DNA of 7,392 nucleotides from Firmicutes bacterium CAG:110 (GCA_000434635.1 HF988083.1:33435-40826); one strand, 5' to 3'; positions 1 to 5,573 are shown, counted from the stretch's first letter. The notes: generated by a model from the letters alone, not told the origin. Program-made: numbers and translations.

Positions 1-51
1 GCTGTCGTGTGGCAGCCGGATGTTTAGTATGTATCTGTATTCTGATACTAT

Positions 52-83
52 TTCCTGATTAAAATCTTAATTTTAATCAGGAA
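52..83. repeat. Perfect 14-bp AT-rich inverted repeat
   Basis: Arm TTCCTGATTAAAAT (52-65) is the exact reverse complement of ATTTTAATCAGGAA (70-83), with a 4-nt centre (CTTA). No T-run follows on either strand, so it is not a typical intrinsic terminator. It could be an operator for a dimeric regulator, a cruciform or mRNA 3'-end structure, or the hairpin of an upstream gene that lies outside the window. The symmetry is seen directly; the role is unknown. Confidence 0.75.
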
Positions 84-105
84 GGCATCGCCTGATGGCG
101 CTGCC
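84..105 (+). other. GC-rich hairpin, possible weak terminator
   Basis: GGCA (84-87) and CGCC (89-92) pair with GGCG (97-100) and TGCC (102-105) around a TGAT loop, with one mismatch (T88/C101). It is followed by GGTTTTG, a poor T-tract. It directly abuts the AT-rich palindrome at 52-83, and together the two could end transcription of an upstream gene that is not in the window. No coding frame was recognised in positions 1-187; all three forward frames close within about the first 60 bases. Confidence 0.35.
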
Positions 106-187
106 GGTTTTGCCCCCCAATGGCAGAATCCACAAAAACCGCTTTACAAATCGTTCATATTTTGGCGGCGGGATCTGGCATATTTCC

Positions 188-216
188 TTGCAATATCGGA
201 AAAAAAGAGGTATACT
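188..216 (+). promoter_or_regulatory. Sigma-A promoter for uraA
   Basis: The -35 box TTGCAA (188-193) and -10 box TATACT (211-216) are separated by exactly 17 bp, close to the vegetative consensus. The predicted transcription start is near 222-224. That puts the start only about 15 nt before the terminator hairpin at 238, which leaves no room for a riboswitch aptamer in this transcript. The assignment rests on the motif alone. Confidence 0.75.
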
Positions 217-237
217 GTCACAGAAGTGTGTGAAAAG

Positions 238-270
238 GAGGTCTTAGGTCAGCCCTAGGGCCTCTTTTTT
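238..270 (+). terminator. Leader intrinsic terminator (attenuator-like) upstream of uraA
   Basis: GAGGTCTTAGG (238-248) pairs along its whole length with CCTAGGGCCTC (254-264), giving 11 bp including two G-U pairs. The loop is TCAGC, followed by six T (265-270) and preceded by an A-run (233-236). It lies between the uraA promoter and the uraA start codon, so it would stop transcription before the gene unless bypassed. Such leader terminators are typical of attenuation control of pyrimidine genes in Bacillota, but no PyrR-type binding loop or competing antiterminator was recognised. It could also be read as the end terminator of an upstream transcript. Confidence 0.75.
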
Positions 271-297
271 CATGAAAACACGTAGATTTGCAAAAAC

Positions 298-305
298 AGA
301 AAGGA
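298..305 (+). promoter_or_regulatory. Ribosome binding site deciding the uraA start
   Basis: AGAAAGGA ends 8 nt before ATG 314, a good distance. Two further in-frame ATGs occur upstream. ATG 272 directly follows the terminator T-run and has no binding site in range, and ATG 305 overlaps this site. The start at 314 is therefore preferred, giving MATPEKNT as the N-terminus. Confidence 0.7.
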
Positions 306-313
306 TGATTTTT

Positions 314-1669
314 ATGGCTACTCCCGAAAAGAATACCGCCGCGGTTTATGACGCAAGTACTCTGGGTACCCCCAAAATGCTGGTTCTGGGCCTGCAGCAC
401 CTGTTCGCAATGTTCGGTGCAACGGTTCTGGTTCCCGCAATCACCGGACTGAACGTATCCACTACCCTGCTCTTTGCCGGTCTCGGCACGCTGCTGTTCC
501 ACCTCATCACCGGACGGAAGGTTCCCGCATTCCTCGGCTCCTCCTTCGCGTTTCTGGGTGCTTACGGTCTGGTCACCGCTTCCGGACAGGACATTCCGCT
601 GACCTACTCCTGCTTCGGCGTCGCCGTGGCGGGTCTTGTATATCTGGTTCTGGCGCTCTTCTTCAAGCTCTTCGGCGCGAAGAAAGTCATGCGCTTCTTC
701 CCGCCCATCGTCACCGGCCCCATCATCATCTGCATCGGCCTGTCTCTGGCCGGTTCCGCCATCAATAACTGCCGCGGCAACTGGTGGGTCGCGCTGGTCG
801 CGATCCTGGTCGTCGTGGTCTGCAACATCTGGGGCAAGGGCATGGTGAAGATCGTTCCCATTCTGCTGGGCGTTCTCGGCTCCTACCTGTTCGCCATGAT
901 CGTGGACCCCGCCGCCCGGGCTAACGTCGCCAAGACCGTGGCCGAGGCCGATTGGGTCGGTCTGCCCGTGATCTGGGGCAACACCGCCTTCTCCATCTTC
1001 GGCAAGGATTTTGACAGCGGTATGCTGCTGACCGCCATTATCACCATCGCTCCCATCTCTCTGGCGACTGTCGTGGAGCACATCGGCGACATCTGCGCCA
1101 TTTCCTCCACCGTGGAAAAGAATTACGTGGCTGACCCCGGCCTGCACCGCACGCTGGTGGGCGACGGCCTCGCAACCACCATGGCCGCCCTCTTCGGCGC
1201 ACCGGCCAACACCACCTACGGCGAGAACACCGGCGTTCTGGCGCTGTCCAAGGTCTATGACCCCAAGGTCATCCGTCTGGCCGCGCTGTTTGCCATCATC
1301 CTCTCCTTCTGCCCCAAGTTTGCCGCGCTGATCGTTGCCATGCCTGCCGCTACCATGGGCGGCGTGAGTCTGGTGCTGTACGGTATGATCTCCGCCGTGG
1401 GCGTGCGGAACGTGGTTGAGAACAACGTGGACTTCACCAAGAGCCGCAATGTTCTGGTCGCCGCCATGATCATGGGTCTGGCCGTTGGCGTGACCTACAA
1501 CGGCGCCATCGTCATTCCCGTCGGCGGCGTGACCATCAGCCTGTCCGGTCTGGCCGTGGCCGCTCTGGTGGGCATCCTGATGAACGCCGTACTCCCCGGC
1601 AAGGACTACGAGTTCGGCACCAACGAGCAGGGCGACACCTCCGTCAACTTCGGCACGAGAGCTGAATAA
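314..1669 (+). CDS. uraA: NCS2-family uracil (uracil/xanthine) permease
   Basis: This is an integral membrane nucleobase:proton symporter of the NCS2 family, 451 aa from the chosen start. The family takes up uracil (some members xanthine) for salvage. Sequence resemblance to E. coli UraA is strong from the first membrane segment (QHLFAMFGATVLVP), through GSSFAF, to the TM8 motif EHIGD (E255-D259) and the TM10 motif NTTYGEN (299-305). In UraA the Glu of EHxG and the Glu of TYGEN bind uracil; both are present here (E255, E304). Hydrophobic segments run through nearly the whole protein, as expected for the 14-helix fold. Aspartate occupies the position that is His245 in E. coli UraA. The gene has its own promoter, a leader terminator and a strong 3' terminator, so it is probably monocistronic. 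Uracil is the likeliest substrate by resemblance, but xanthine or another base is not excluded. Confidence 0.9.
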   Translation: MATPEKNTAAVYDASTLGTPKMLVLGLQHLFAMFGATVLVPAITGLNVSTTLLFAGLGTLLFHLITGRKVPAFLGSSFAFLGAYGLVTASGQDIPLTYSCFGVAVAGLVYLVLALFFKLFGAKKVMRFFPPIVTGPIIICIGLSLAGSAINNCRGNWWVALVAILVVVVCNIWGKGMVKIVPILLGVLGSYLFAMIVDPAARANVAKTVAEADWVGLPVIWGNTAFSIFGKDFDSGMLLTAIITIAPISLATVVEHIGDICAISSTVEKNYVADPGLHRTLVGDGLATTMAALFGAPANTTYGENTGVLALSKVYDPKVIRLAALFAIILSFCPKFAALIVAMPAATMGGVSLVLYGMISAVGVRNVVENNVDFTKSRNVLVAAMIMGLAVGVTYNGAIVIPVGGVTISLSGLAVAALVGILMNAVLPGKDYEFGTNEQGDTSVNFGTRAE

Positions 1670-1683
1670 TATCCGATTTTCCC

Positions 1684-1713
1684 AGGGGCGGAGCCGCAGG
1701 CTCCGCCCCTTTT
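1684..1713 (+). terminator. Strong intrinsic terminator after uraA
   Basis: AGGGGCGGAGCC (1684-1695) pairs perfectly with GGCTCCGCCCCT (1699-1710) around a GCA loop, followed by TTTT ending at 1713. The 12-bp GC-rich stem starts 14 nt after the uraA stop and isolates uraA from typA. Confidence 0.92.
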
Positions 1714-1731
1714 CTTCGGGAAAGCACAAAA

Positions 1732-1744
1732 ATATTCGGAATAT
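1732..1744. repeat. 13-bp palindrome upstream of the typA promoter
   Basis: ATATTCGGAATAT is a perfect odd palindrome (six complementary pairs around a central G). It lies 12 nt upstream of the -35 box of the typA promoter. Its position suits a regulator binding site, but no known operator was recognised and a chance AT-rich palindrome is possible. Confidence 0.4.
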
Positions 1745-1756
1745 CCAACAAAATTA

Positions 1757-1785
1757 TTGCATTTATTTCGTCAATGTGCTATACT
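1757..1785 (+). promoter_or_regulatory. Sigma-A promoter for typA-capA, extended -10
   Basis: TTGCAT (1757-1762) is followed after 17 bp by TATACT (1780-1785). A TG at 1777-1778 gives an extended -10 (TGCTATACT). The expected start is near 1791-1792, leaving a leader of about 40 nt before the typA ATG. The promoter has the same -10 sequence and spacing as the uraA promoter. Confidence 0.85.
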
Positions 1786-1832
1786 CTATAGTTGATATTT
1801 TGTGTAATTCGGTTTCAAAAGGAGACTTTTTC

Positions 1833-3668
1833 ATGGTACCTCAGGATAAAATTCGCAACATTGCCATCATCGCCCACGTTGACCACGGCAAGACCACGCT
1901 GGTGGACGAAATGCTCAAGCAGGGCGGCATTTACCGGGAAAATCAGGCCACTGTGGAGCGGGTCATGGACTCCGGCGATCTGGAGCGGGAGCGCGGCATC
2001 ACCATTCTGGCAAAGAACACTTCCGTGCATTATAAGGACTACAAGATCAACATCGTGGACACCCCGGGTCACGCCGATTTCGGCGGCGAGGTGGAGCGCA
2101 TTCTGAAAATGGTCAACGGCGTCATTCTGCTGGTGGACGCCGCCGAAGGCCCCATGCCCCAGACCCGCTTCGTCTTGCAGAAGGCGCTGGAGCTGGGTCA
2201 CAAGGTCATCGTGGCCGTGAACAAGATCGACAAGCCCGACGCCCGGGTGCATGAGGTCATGGACGAGGTGCTGGAGCTGCTGCTGGATCTGAACGCCACC
2301 GACGAGCAGTTCAACAGCCCCACCGTGTTCTGCTCCGGCCGTCAGGGTACGGCTTCCTACAGTCCCGACGAGGCAGGCACCGACCTGACCCCCCTGTTTG
2401 AGACCATCGTCAACTATATTCCCGCCCCTGAGGGCGACGACACCGCGCCGCTGCAGCTGCTGGTCTCTTCCATCGACTATAACGACTACGTCGGCCGTAT
2501 CGCCGTCGGCCGGGTGGAGCGGGGCACCATCAAGGTCAATCAGGAGGTCACCATCTGCGACTTCCATGACGCGAACGTGAAAACCAAGGGCAAGGTCGTG
2601 GCGCTGTACGAGTTCGATGGCCTGAGCAAGAACCCCGTCCAGGAGGCTCACGCCGGTGAGATCGTGGCGCTGTCCGGTATGGCGGACATCACCATCGGCC
2701 GCACCTTGTGCGCCCCGGAGTGCGTGGAGCCGCTGCCCTTCGTGAAAATTTCCGACCCCACCATCGAAATGACCTTCGCCGTCAACGATTCCCCCTTCGC
2801 GGGCAAGGAGGGCAAGTTCGTCACCTCCCGGAACCTCCGCGACCGGCTGGAAAAGGAGCTTCTCAAGGACGTTTCCCTCCACGTCACCGAGCAGGGAACG
2901 GATTCCTTCAACGTGGCCGGGCGGGGCGAAATGCACCTGTCCATCCTCATGGAGACCATGCGCCGGGAGGGCTACGAGTTCTCCGTGTCCACCCCCCGTG
3001 TGCTGACCAAGGTCATCGACGGCAAGGTCTGCGAGCCTATCGAGCGAATGGTCGCCGACGTGCCGGAGGAATGCATGGGTTCCGTCATTGAGAAAATGGG
3101 CAAGCGGAAGGGCGATTTGCTGGGCATGACCCCCATGGGCAGCCGCTACCGTCTGGAATTTCTGGTTCCCTCCCGCGGCCTGTTTGGCTACCGCAACGAA
3201 TTCCTCACCGATACCCGTGGCGAGGGCGTCATGTCCTCCGTGCTGGATTCCTACGCTCCCATGAAGGGCGAGATCGAGCGGCGGCAGGTGGGTTCCCTTG
3301 TCGCCTTTGAGACCGGCGAAGCCGTGGCCTATGGTCTCGCGGCGGCGCAGGAGCGGGGCGCACTGTTCATCGGCCCCGGCACGCCGGTTTACGCCGGTAT
3401 GGTCGTGGGCGTTTGCAGCCGCAACGAGGATATGACCGTGAACGTCTGCAAGAAGAAGCAGCTGACCAATATGCGCGCCGCCGGTTCTGACGAAGCCCTC
3501 CGGCTGACGCCTCCCCGCATCCTCTCTCTGGAGCAGTGCCTGGAATTCCTGGCGGACGACGAGCTGCTGGAATGCACGCCCAAGAGCCTGCGCATCCGCA
3601 AGCGGGAGCTGGATCACGCGGCCCGTATGCGCAATCTGATGAAGAAGCGCGCTCAGGACAACGCCTGA
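1833..3668 (+). CDS. typA: Translational GTPase TypA/BipA
   Basis: This ribosome-associated GTPase of the EF-G-like family takes part in 50S subunit assembly and in stress or low-temperature adaptation in studied bacteria. The 611-aa length matches the family (about 605-615). The GTP-binding motifs are complete: G1 AHVDHGKTT (14-22), switch I ERERGITI (51-58), G3 DTPGH (76-80) and G4 NKID (130-133). A beta-barrel domain 2, EF-G-like domains and the BipA-specific C-terminal domain follow; the last contains KKKQLTNMRAAGSDEA and a PPRILSLEQCLEFLADDEL stretch characteristic of the family. ATG 1833 is chosen because AAAAGGAG (1817-1824) lies 8 nt upstream. The earlier in-frame GTG at 1776 lies inside the promoter and cannot be translated from that transcript. 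The capA-like gene begins 5 nt after the stop, so the two are probably cotranscribed. Confidence 0.97.
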   Translation: MVPQDKIRNIAIIAHVDHGKTTLVDEMLKQGGIYRENQATVERVMDSGDLERERGITILAKNTSVHYKDYKINIVDTPGHADFGGEVERILKMVNGVILLVDAAEGPMPQTRFVLQKALELGHKVIVAVNKIDKPDARVHEVMDEVLELLLDLNATDEQFNSPTVFCSGRQGTASYSPDEAGTDLTPLFETIVNYIPAPEGDDTAPLQLLVSSIDYNDYVGRIAVGRVERGTIKVNQEVTICDFHDANVKTKGKVVALYEFDGLSKNPVQEAHAGEIVALSGMADITIGRTLCAPECVEPLPFVKISDPTIEMTFAVNDSPFAGKEGKFVTSRNLRDRLEKELLKDVSLHVTEQGTDSFNVAGRGEMHLSILMETMRREGYEFSVSTPRVLTKVIDGKVCEPIERMVADVPEECMGSVIEKMGKRKGDLLGMTPMGSRYRLEFLVPSRGLFGYRNEFLTDTRGEGVMSSVLDSYAPMKGEIERRQVGSLVAFETGEAVAYGLAAAQERGALFIGPGTPVYAGMVVGVCSRNEDMTVNVCKKKQLTNMRAAGSDEALRLTPPRILSLEQCLEFLADDELLECTPKSLRIRKRELDHAARMRNLMKKRAQDNA

Positions 3669-3673
3669 ATCCG

Positions 3674-4765
3674 GTGAAGATCCGATTTTTACCGGTCTGC
3701 GTTCTGCTGGCGCTGCTGCTGACGGGCTGCGGCCACGCCGCGCCTGAAACCACTGCGCCCACATTGCCGGAAACGCAGGCCGCTGCGACGCAACCGACCC
3801 AAACGTCTCAGCCAGAGACCCTTCCCACGGAAACGCAGCCCACGGAGGAACACTTTCTTCTGACCTTCGCGGGGGACTGCACCTTCGGCAGCAACCCGAC
3901 CAACTATTACGCGGAATCCGGCTTTATCAAGACCGTGGGCGATGACTACGCCTATCCCTTCGCCAACGTGATCGACTATTTCGCGGGCGACGAGTTCTCC
4001 ATGGTGAATCTGGAAGGCCCCCTGTGCGACGAGGGTAACCCCATGCAGAAGAAGCATGTGTTCCATGGCCCCACGGCTTACGTAAACTGCCTGACGGAGA
4101 ATTCCATCGAGGCCGTGACTGTGGCCAACAACCATTCCATGGACTACGGCGCAAACGGCTACGCGTCCACGCTGGCGGTGCTGGAGCAGGCGGGCGTCCC
4201 CTACGTGGAACGGGACAGCACCGCCGTGGTCACCACGGGCAGCGGCCTGACCATCGGGCTGTATGCCGCCGTGTACTACAAGCTGGATGTGGCGGACATG
4301 ACCGCAAAGATTGCTGCCCTGCGGGAGCAGGGAGTGGACTTAATCATCTTCGCCCCCCACTGGGGCGTGGAGGGTACATACCACCCCACCGAAGAACAGA
4401 AGCAGGTGGGTCACGCCGCCATTGACGCCGGTGCGGACATCGTGTTCGGTTCCCATCCCCATGTTTTGCAGCCCATTGAGGAATACGGCGGCGGTATCAT
4501 TTTCTACTCTCTGGGGAATTTCAGCTTCGGCGGAAACGGCGCTCCCAAGGACCATGACACGGCGCTGGTGCAGCAGGAGGTCATCCGGGACGCGGAGGGA
4601 ACGGTCAGATTGGGACAACTGACCATCGTACCCGCCAGCGTCAGCTCCGTCGCCGGACGGAATAATTTCCAGCCGACCCCCTACGAGCCGGGGACGGAAG
4701 AATACAATCGCGTCCTTTCCAAGCTGGATGAAACCTTTTCCGGCCCGAATTTGAAAATTGACTGA
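3674..4765 (+). CDS. CapA-family (PGA_cap) metallophosphatase-like lipoprotein
   Basis: This is a predicted surface lipoprotein of 363 aa. A basic n-region and hydrophobic core lead to lipobox LLTGC, with C19 as the lipidated residue. A Thr/Pro/Gln/Glu-rich linker (about 20-59) then spaces the globular domain from the membrane. The domain carries the CapA/PgsA (PGA_cap) motifs of the calcineurin-like metallophosphoesterase fold: AGD with D68, NLEGP (112-116), NNHSMDYG (152-159), PHWG with H229, GSHPHV (259-264) and SLGNF (279-283). Family members act in poly-gamma-glutamate capsule systems, but no pgsB, pgsC or other capsule gene is in the window, so a capsule role should not be assumed. GTG 3674 is preferred because the signal peptide begins exactly there. 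No close Shine-Dalgarno is visible, and the 5-nt gap from typA suggests translational coupling. Pairing with typA looks like operon convenience rather than shared function. Confidence 0.88.
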   Translation: MKIRFLPVCVLLALLLTGCGHAAPETTAPTLPETQAAATQPTQTSQPETLPTETQPTEEHFLLTFAGDCTFGSNPTNYYAESGFIKTVGDDYAYPFANVIDYFAGDEFSMVNLEGPLCDEGNPMQKKHVFHGPTAYVNCLTENSIEAVTVANNHSMDYGANGYASTLAVLEQAGVPYVERDSTAVVTTGSGLTIGLYAAVYYKLDVADMTAKIAALREQGVDLIIFAPHWGVEGTYHPTEEQKQVGHAAIDAGADIVFGSHPHVLQPIEEYGGGIIFYSLGNFSFGGNGAPKDHDTALVQQEVIRDAEGTVRLGQLTIVPASVSSVAGRNNFQPTPYEPGTEEYNRVLSKLDETFSGPNLKID

Positions 4766-4767
4766 CG

Positions 4768-4804
4768 GAAGAACGAAAAAAAGATTGACCAAACCGCGTT
4801 CTTC
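4768..4804. repeat. 8-bp inverted repeat overlapping the rpmH promoter
   Basis: GAAGAACG (4768-4775) and CGTTCTTC (4797-4804) are exact reverse complements and flank the -35 box, with the right arm inside the -35/-10 spacer. The left arm begins 3 nt after the capA stop. The loop is 21 nt and contains an A-run. There is no T-tract after it, so it is a poor terminator, but an operator role is possible. No other capA terminator was found, so typA-capA transcripts may read into rpmH. Confidence 0.4.
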
Positions 4805-4813
4805 GGTTATAAT
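4785..4813 (+). promoter_or_regulatory. Strong sigma-A promoter for the rpmH-rnpA-yidD-yidC-jag cluster
   Basis: TTGACC (4785-4790) and a perfect TATAAT (4808-4813) are separated by 17 bp, the best promoter match in the window. This fits the high demand for L34. The predicted start is near 4820, which gives a leader of about 87 nt. Confidence 0.9.
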
Positions 4814-4823
4814 AAACGGGTAT

Positions 4824-4870
4824 GACCGTAGTATCGGTCTGAATTTGTGTTGCTGCGGCCGAAAGGCTGT
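4824..4870 (+). other. Structured 5' leader of rpmH (two small hairpins)
   Basis: Within the predicted leader, GACCG (4824-4828) pairs with CGGTC (4835-4839). GCGGCC (4855-4860) pairs with GGCTGT (4865-4870), including two G-U pairs, across a GAAA tetraloop of the stable GNRA type. The ribosome binding site at 4891-4896 is not enclosed by either. The hairpins could stabilise the mRNA or serve as a regulatory leader, but no known ribosomal-protein leader motif was recognised. Confidence 0.4.
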
Positions 4871-4906
4871 TGAGCATATTGTATTTTGACAGGAGGTGTA
4901 TCTTAG

Positions 4907-5041
4907 ATGAAGCGTACCTACCAGCCCAGCAAGCGTCACCGTTCCATGGTTCACGGTTTCCGCCAGAGAATGGCTACTTCCAACGGCCGCAAGGTTCTGG
5001 CCCGCCGTCGTGCGAAGGGCCGCAAGGTTCTGTCCGCCTGA
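4907..5041 (+). CDS. rpmH: 50S ribosomal protein L34
   Basis: This is a 44-aa, highly basic ribosomal protein of the large subunit. The sequence matches L34 essentially from end to end: MKRTYQPSKRHRSMVHGFR, then RMATSNGRKVLARRRAKGRK and a short end VLSA. The usual length is 44-46 aa. A strong AGGAGG (4891-4896) precedes the ATG by 10 nt. It is first in the cluster behind the best promoter in the window. It is separated from rnpA by 178 nt that contain an inverted-repeat element and a terminator, which would let L34 be made in excess over the downstream products. Confidence 0.98.
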   Translation: MKRTYQPSKRHRSMVHGFRQRMATSNGRKVLARRRAKGRKVLSA

Positions 5042-5060
5042 TGCGTATGTCCGTGGGTTA

Positions 5061-5132
5061 CTAGGGTGCATCTGAAAACTGTCAAAATGCCCAATCAGCG
5101 GGTCTTTTTGCCAGTTTTCAGATACACCCTAG
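5061..5132. mobile_element. MITE-like palindromic element between rpmH and rnpA
   Basis: Two 21-bp arms (5061-5081 and 5112-5132) are inverted copies with a single mismatch (C5069 against A5124). Each outer end is CTAG (5061-5064 and 5129-5132). Read as a 4-bp target duplication, this leaves a 64-bp element with 17-bp terminal repeats, GGTGCATCTGAAAACTG on the left. The interior extends the pairing (CAAAA 5083-5087 with TTTTG 5106-5110, then CCC 5090-5092 with GGG 5100-5102), so the transcript would fold into one long hairpin. No transposase is encoded, so mobilisation would have to be in trans. CTAG at both ends recalls YTAR-type targets of IS5-group elements, but that link is inference. Because CTAG is itself palindromic, the duplication cannot be told from a longer terminal repeat without an empty site. 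It may alternatively be a native RNA processing or attenuation hairpin. Confidence 0.6.
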
Positions 5133-5159
5133 AGCGGAAAAAGCGCTTAAGAGCGAAAC

Positions 5160-5205
5160 GGGAGCTACAGCGGGGTGAATGGAACGTTCGCCCCGCTCCC
5201 TTTTT
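5160..5205 (+). terminator. Intrinsic terminator between rpmH and rnpA
   Basis: AGCGGGGTGAA (5169-5179) pairs with TTCGCCCCGCT (5187-5197), 11 bp with one G-U pair and a 7-nt loop. Then come CCC and TTTTT (5201-5205). Alternatively GGGAGC (5160-5165) pairs with GCTCCC (5195-5200), closing the stem right at the T-run with an inner GGGG/CCCC helix. The two right-hand pairings overlap, so the hairpin can form in two ways. It ends 14 nt before the rnpA ATG, so expression of rnpA and later genes needs read-through or another promoter. Confidence 0.8.
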
Positions 5206-5219
5206 AGCGAGGAAACAGT

Positions 5220-5564
5220 ATGAAGTATTCAACCAGCCTGAAGCTCAACCATATTTTCAGGCGCCTGTATCGCACCTCCGGCGTTGCCGACGGCCTTCTG
5301 GTGCTTTACGCCAGAAAGAACCGCACGGACGGGAACCGGGTGGGCGTCACCGTCAGCAAAAAGCTGGGCAAAGCCCACGTGCGCAACCGCACCCGCCGCC
5401 GCATCCGGGAGGTCTACCGCCTGAACGAGGAAAAGTTCCAGCCCGGCTGGGACATCGTGGTGGTGGCAAGGACGAAGGCCGTGGAGGCTCCCTTTGAGAA
5501 GCTGACGGCAAGCTACTTAGCCCTTGCGAAAAAAGCAGGGCTTCTGAAGAAAGTAGAGACTTAA
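5220..5564 (+). CDS. rnpA: Ribonuclease P protein component
   Basis: This is the basic protein subunit of RNase P. It binds the catalytic RNA (rnpB, not in this window) and helps it remove 5' leaders from precursor tRNAs. The 114-aa length is normal. The family signature is present: VGVTVSKKLGKA (41-52) followed by the RNR motif in VRNRTRRRIREVYR (54-67), which contacts RNase P RNA. The N-terminal segment LKLNHIFRRLYR is also typical. GAGGAAA (5209-5215) lies upstream of ATG 5220 at good spacing, immediately after the terminator T-run. yidD begins 9 nt after the stop. Confidence 0.97.
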   Translation: MKYSTSLKLNHIFRRLYRTSGVADGLLVLYARKNRTDGNRVGVTVSKKLGKAHVRNRTRRRIREVYRLNEEKFQPGWDIVVVARTKAVEAPFEKLTASYLALAKKAGLLKKVET

Positions 5565-5573
5565 GCTGCGGTT

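Noticed and set aside
3..62. Possible C-terminal remnant of a membrane protein in the third forward frame
   Set aside because: About 19 hydrophobic codons end at a stop inside the palindrome. That is too short, with no family match, and it cannot be told from chance.
121..237. Search for a purine riboswitch or PyrR-type site before uraA
   Set aside because: No conserved aptamer core or PyrR-like loop was found, and the best promoter lies downstream of most of this stretch.
226..258. Ten-codon leader peptide starting at GTG 226, through the terminator left arm
   Set aside because: No ribosome binding site, no run of regulatory codons, and too close to the predicted transcript start.
218..1729. 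Long minus-strand open frame opposite uraA
   Set aside because: It is antisense to a clear permease. Its product is low-complexity, rich in Gly, Asp, His and Gln, as expected from reading GC-rich codons backwards, and has no recognisable domain.
1776..1832. N-terminal extension of TypA from GTG 1776
   Set aside because: The GTG lies within the promoter, upstream of the predicted transcript start. ATG 1833 has a proper ribosome binding site and gives the normal N-terminus.
3536..3673. N-terminal extension of the CapA-like protein overlapping typA
   Set aside because: It would place about 46 Arg/Gly/Pro-rich residues before an intact lipoprotein signal peptide, which must be N-terminal to work.
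1815..3764. Long minus-strand open frame opposite typA
   Set aside because: It is antisense to an unmistakable TypA, with a biased His/Gly/Val/Gln-rich product and no family resemblance. It is a codon-bias shadow.
4894..4902. GGTGTATCT near the rpmH start matching the end of the inverted-repeat element
   Set aside because: Only 9 bases match and they overlap the L34 ribosome binding region, so it is most likely coincidence.
4870..5064. Forward open frame overlapping rpmH in another frame
   Set aside because: It is out of frame with L34, which is certain, and has no plausible start signal or homology.
5066..5497. Forward open frame through the inverted repeat and over rnpA
   Set aside because: It starts inside the palindromic element and runs out of frame over RnpA. 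The product is Arg/Pro/Gly-rich shadow sequence.
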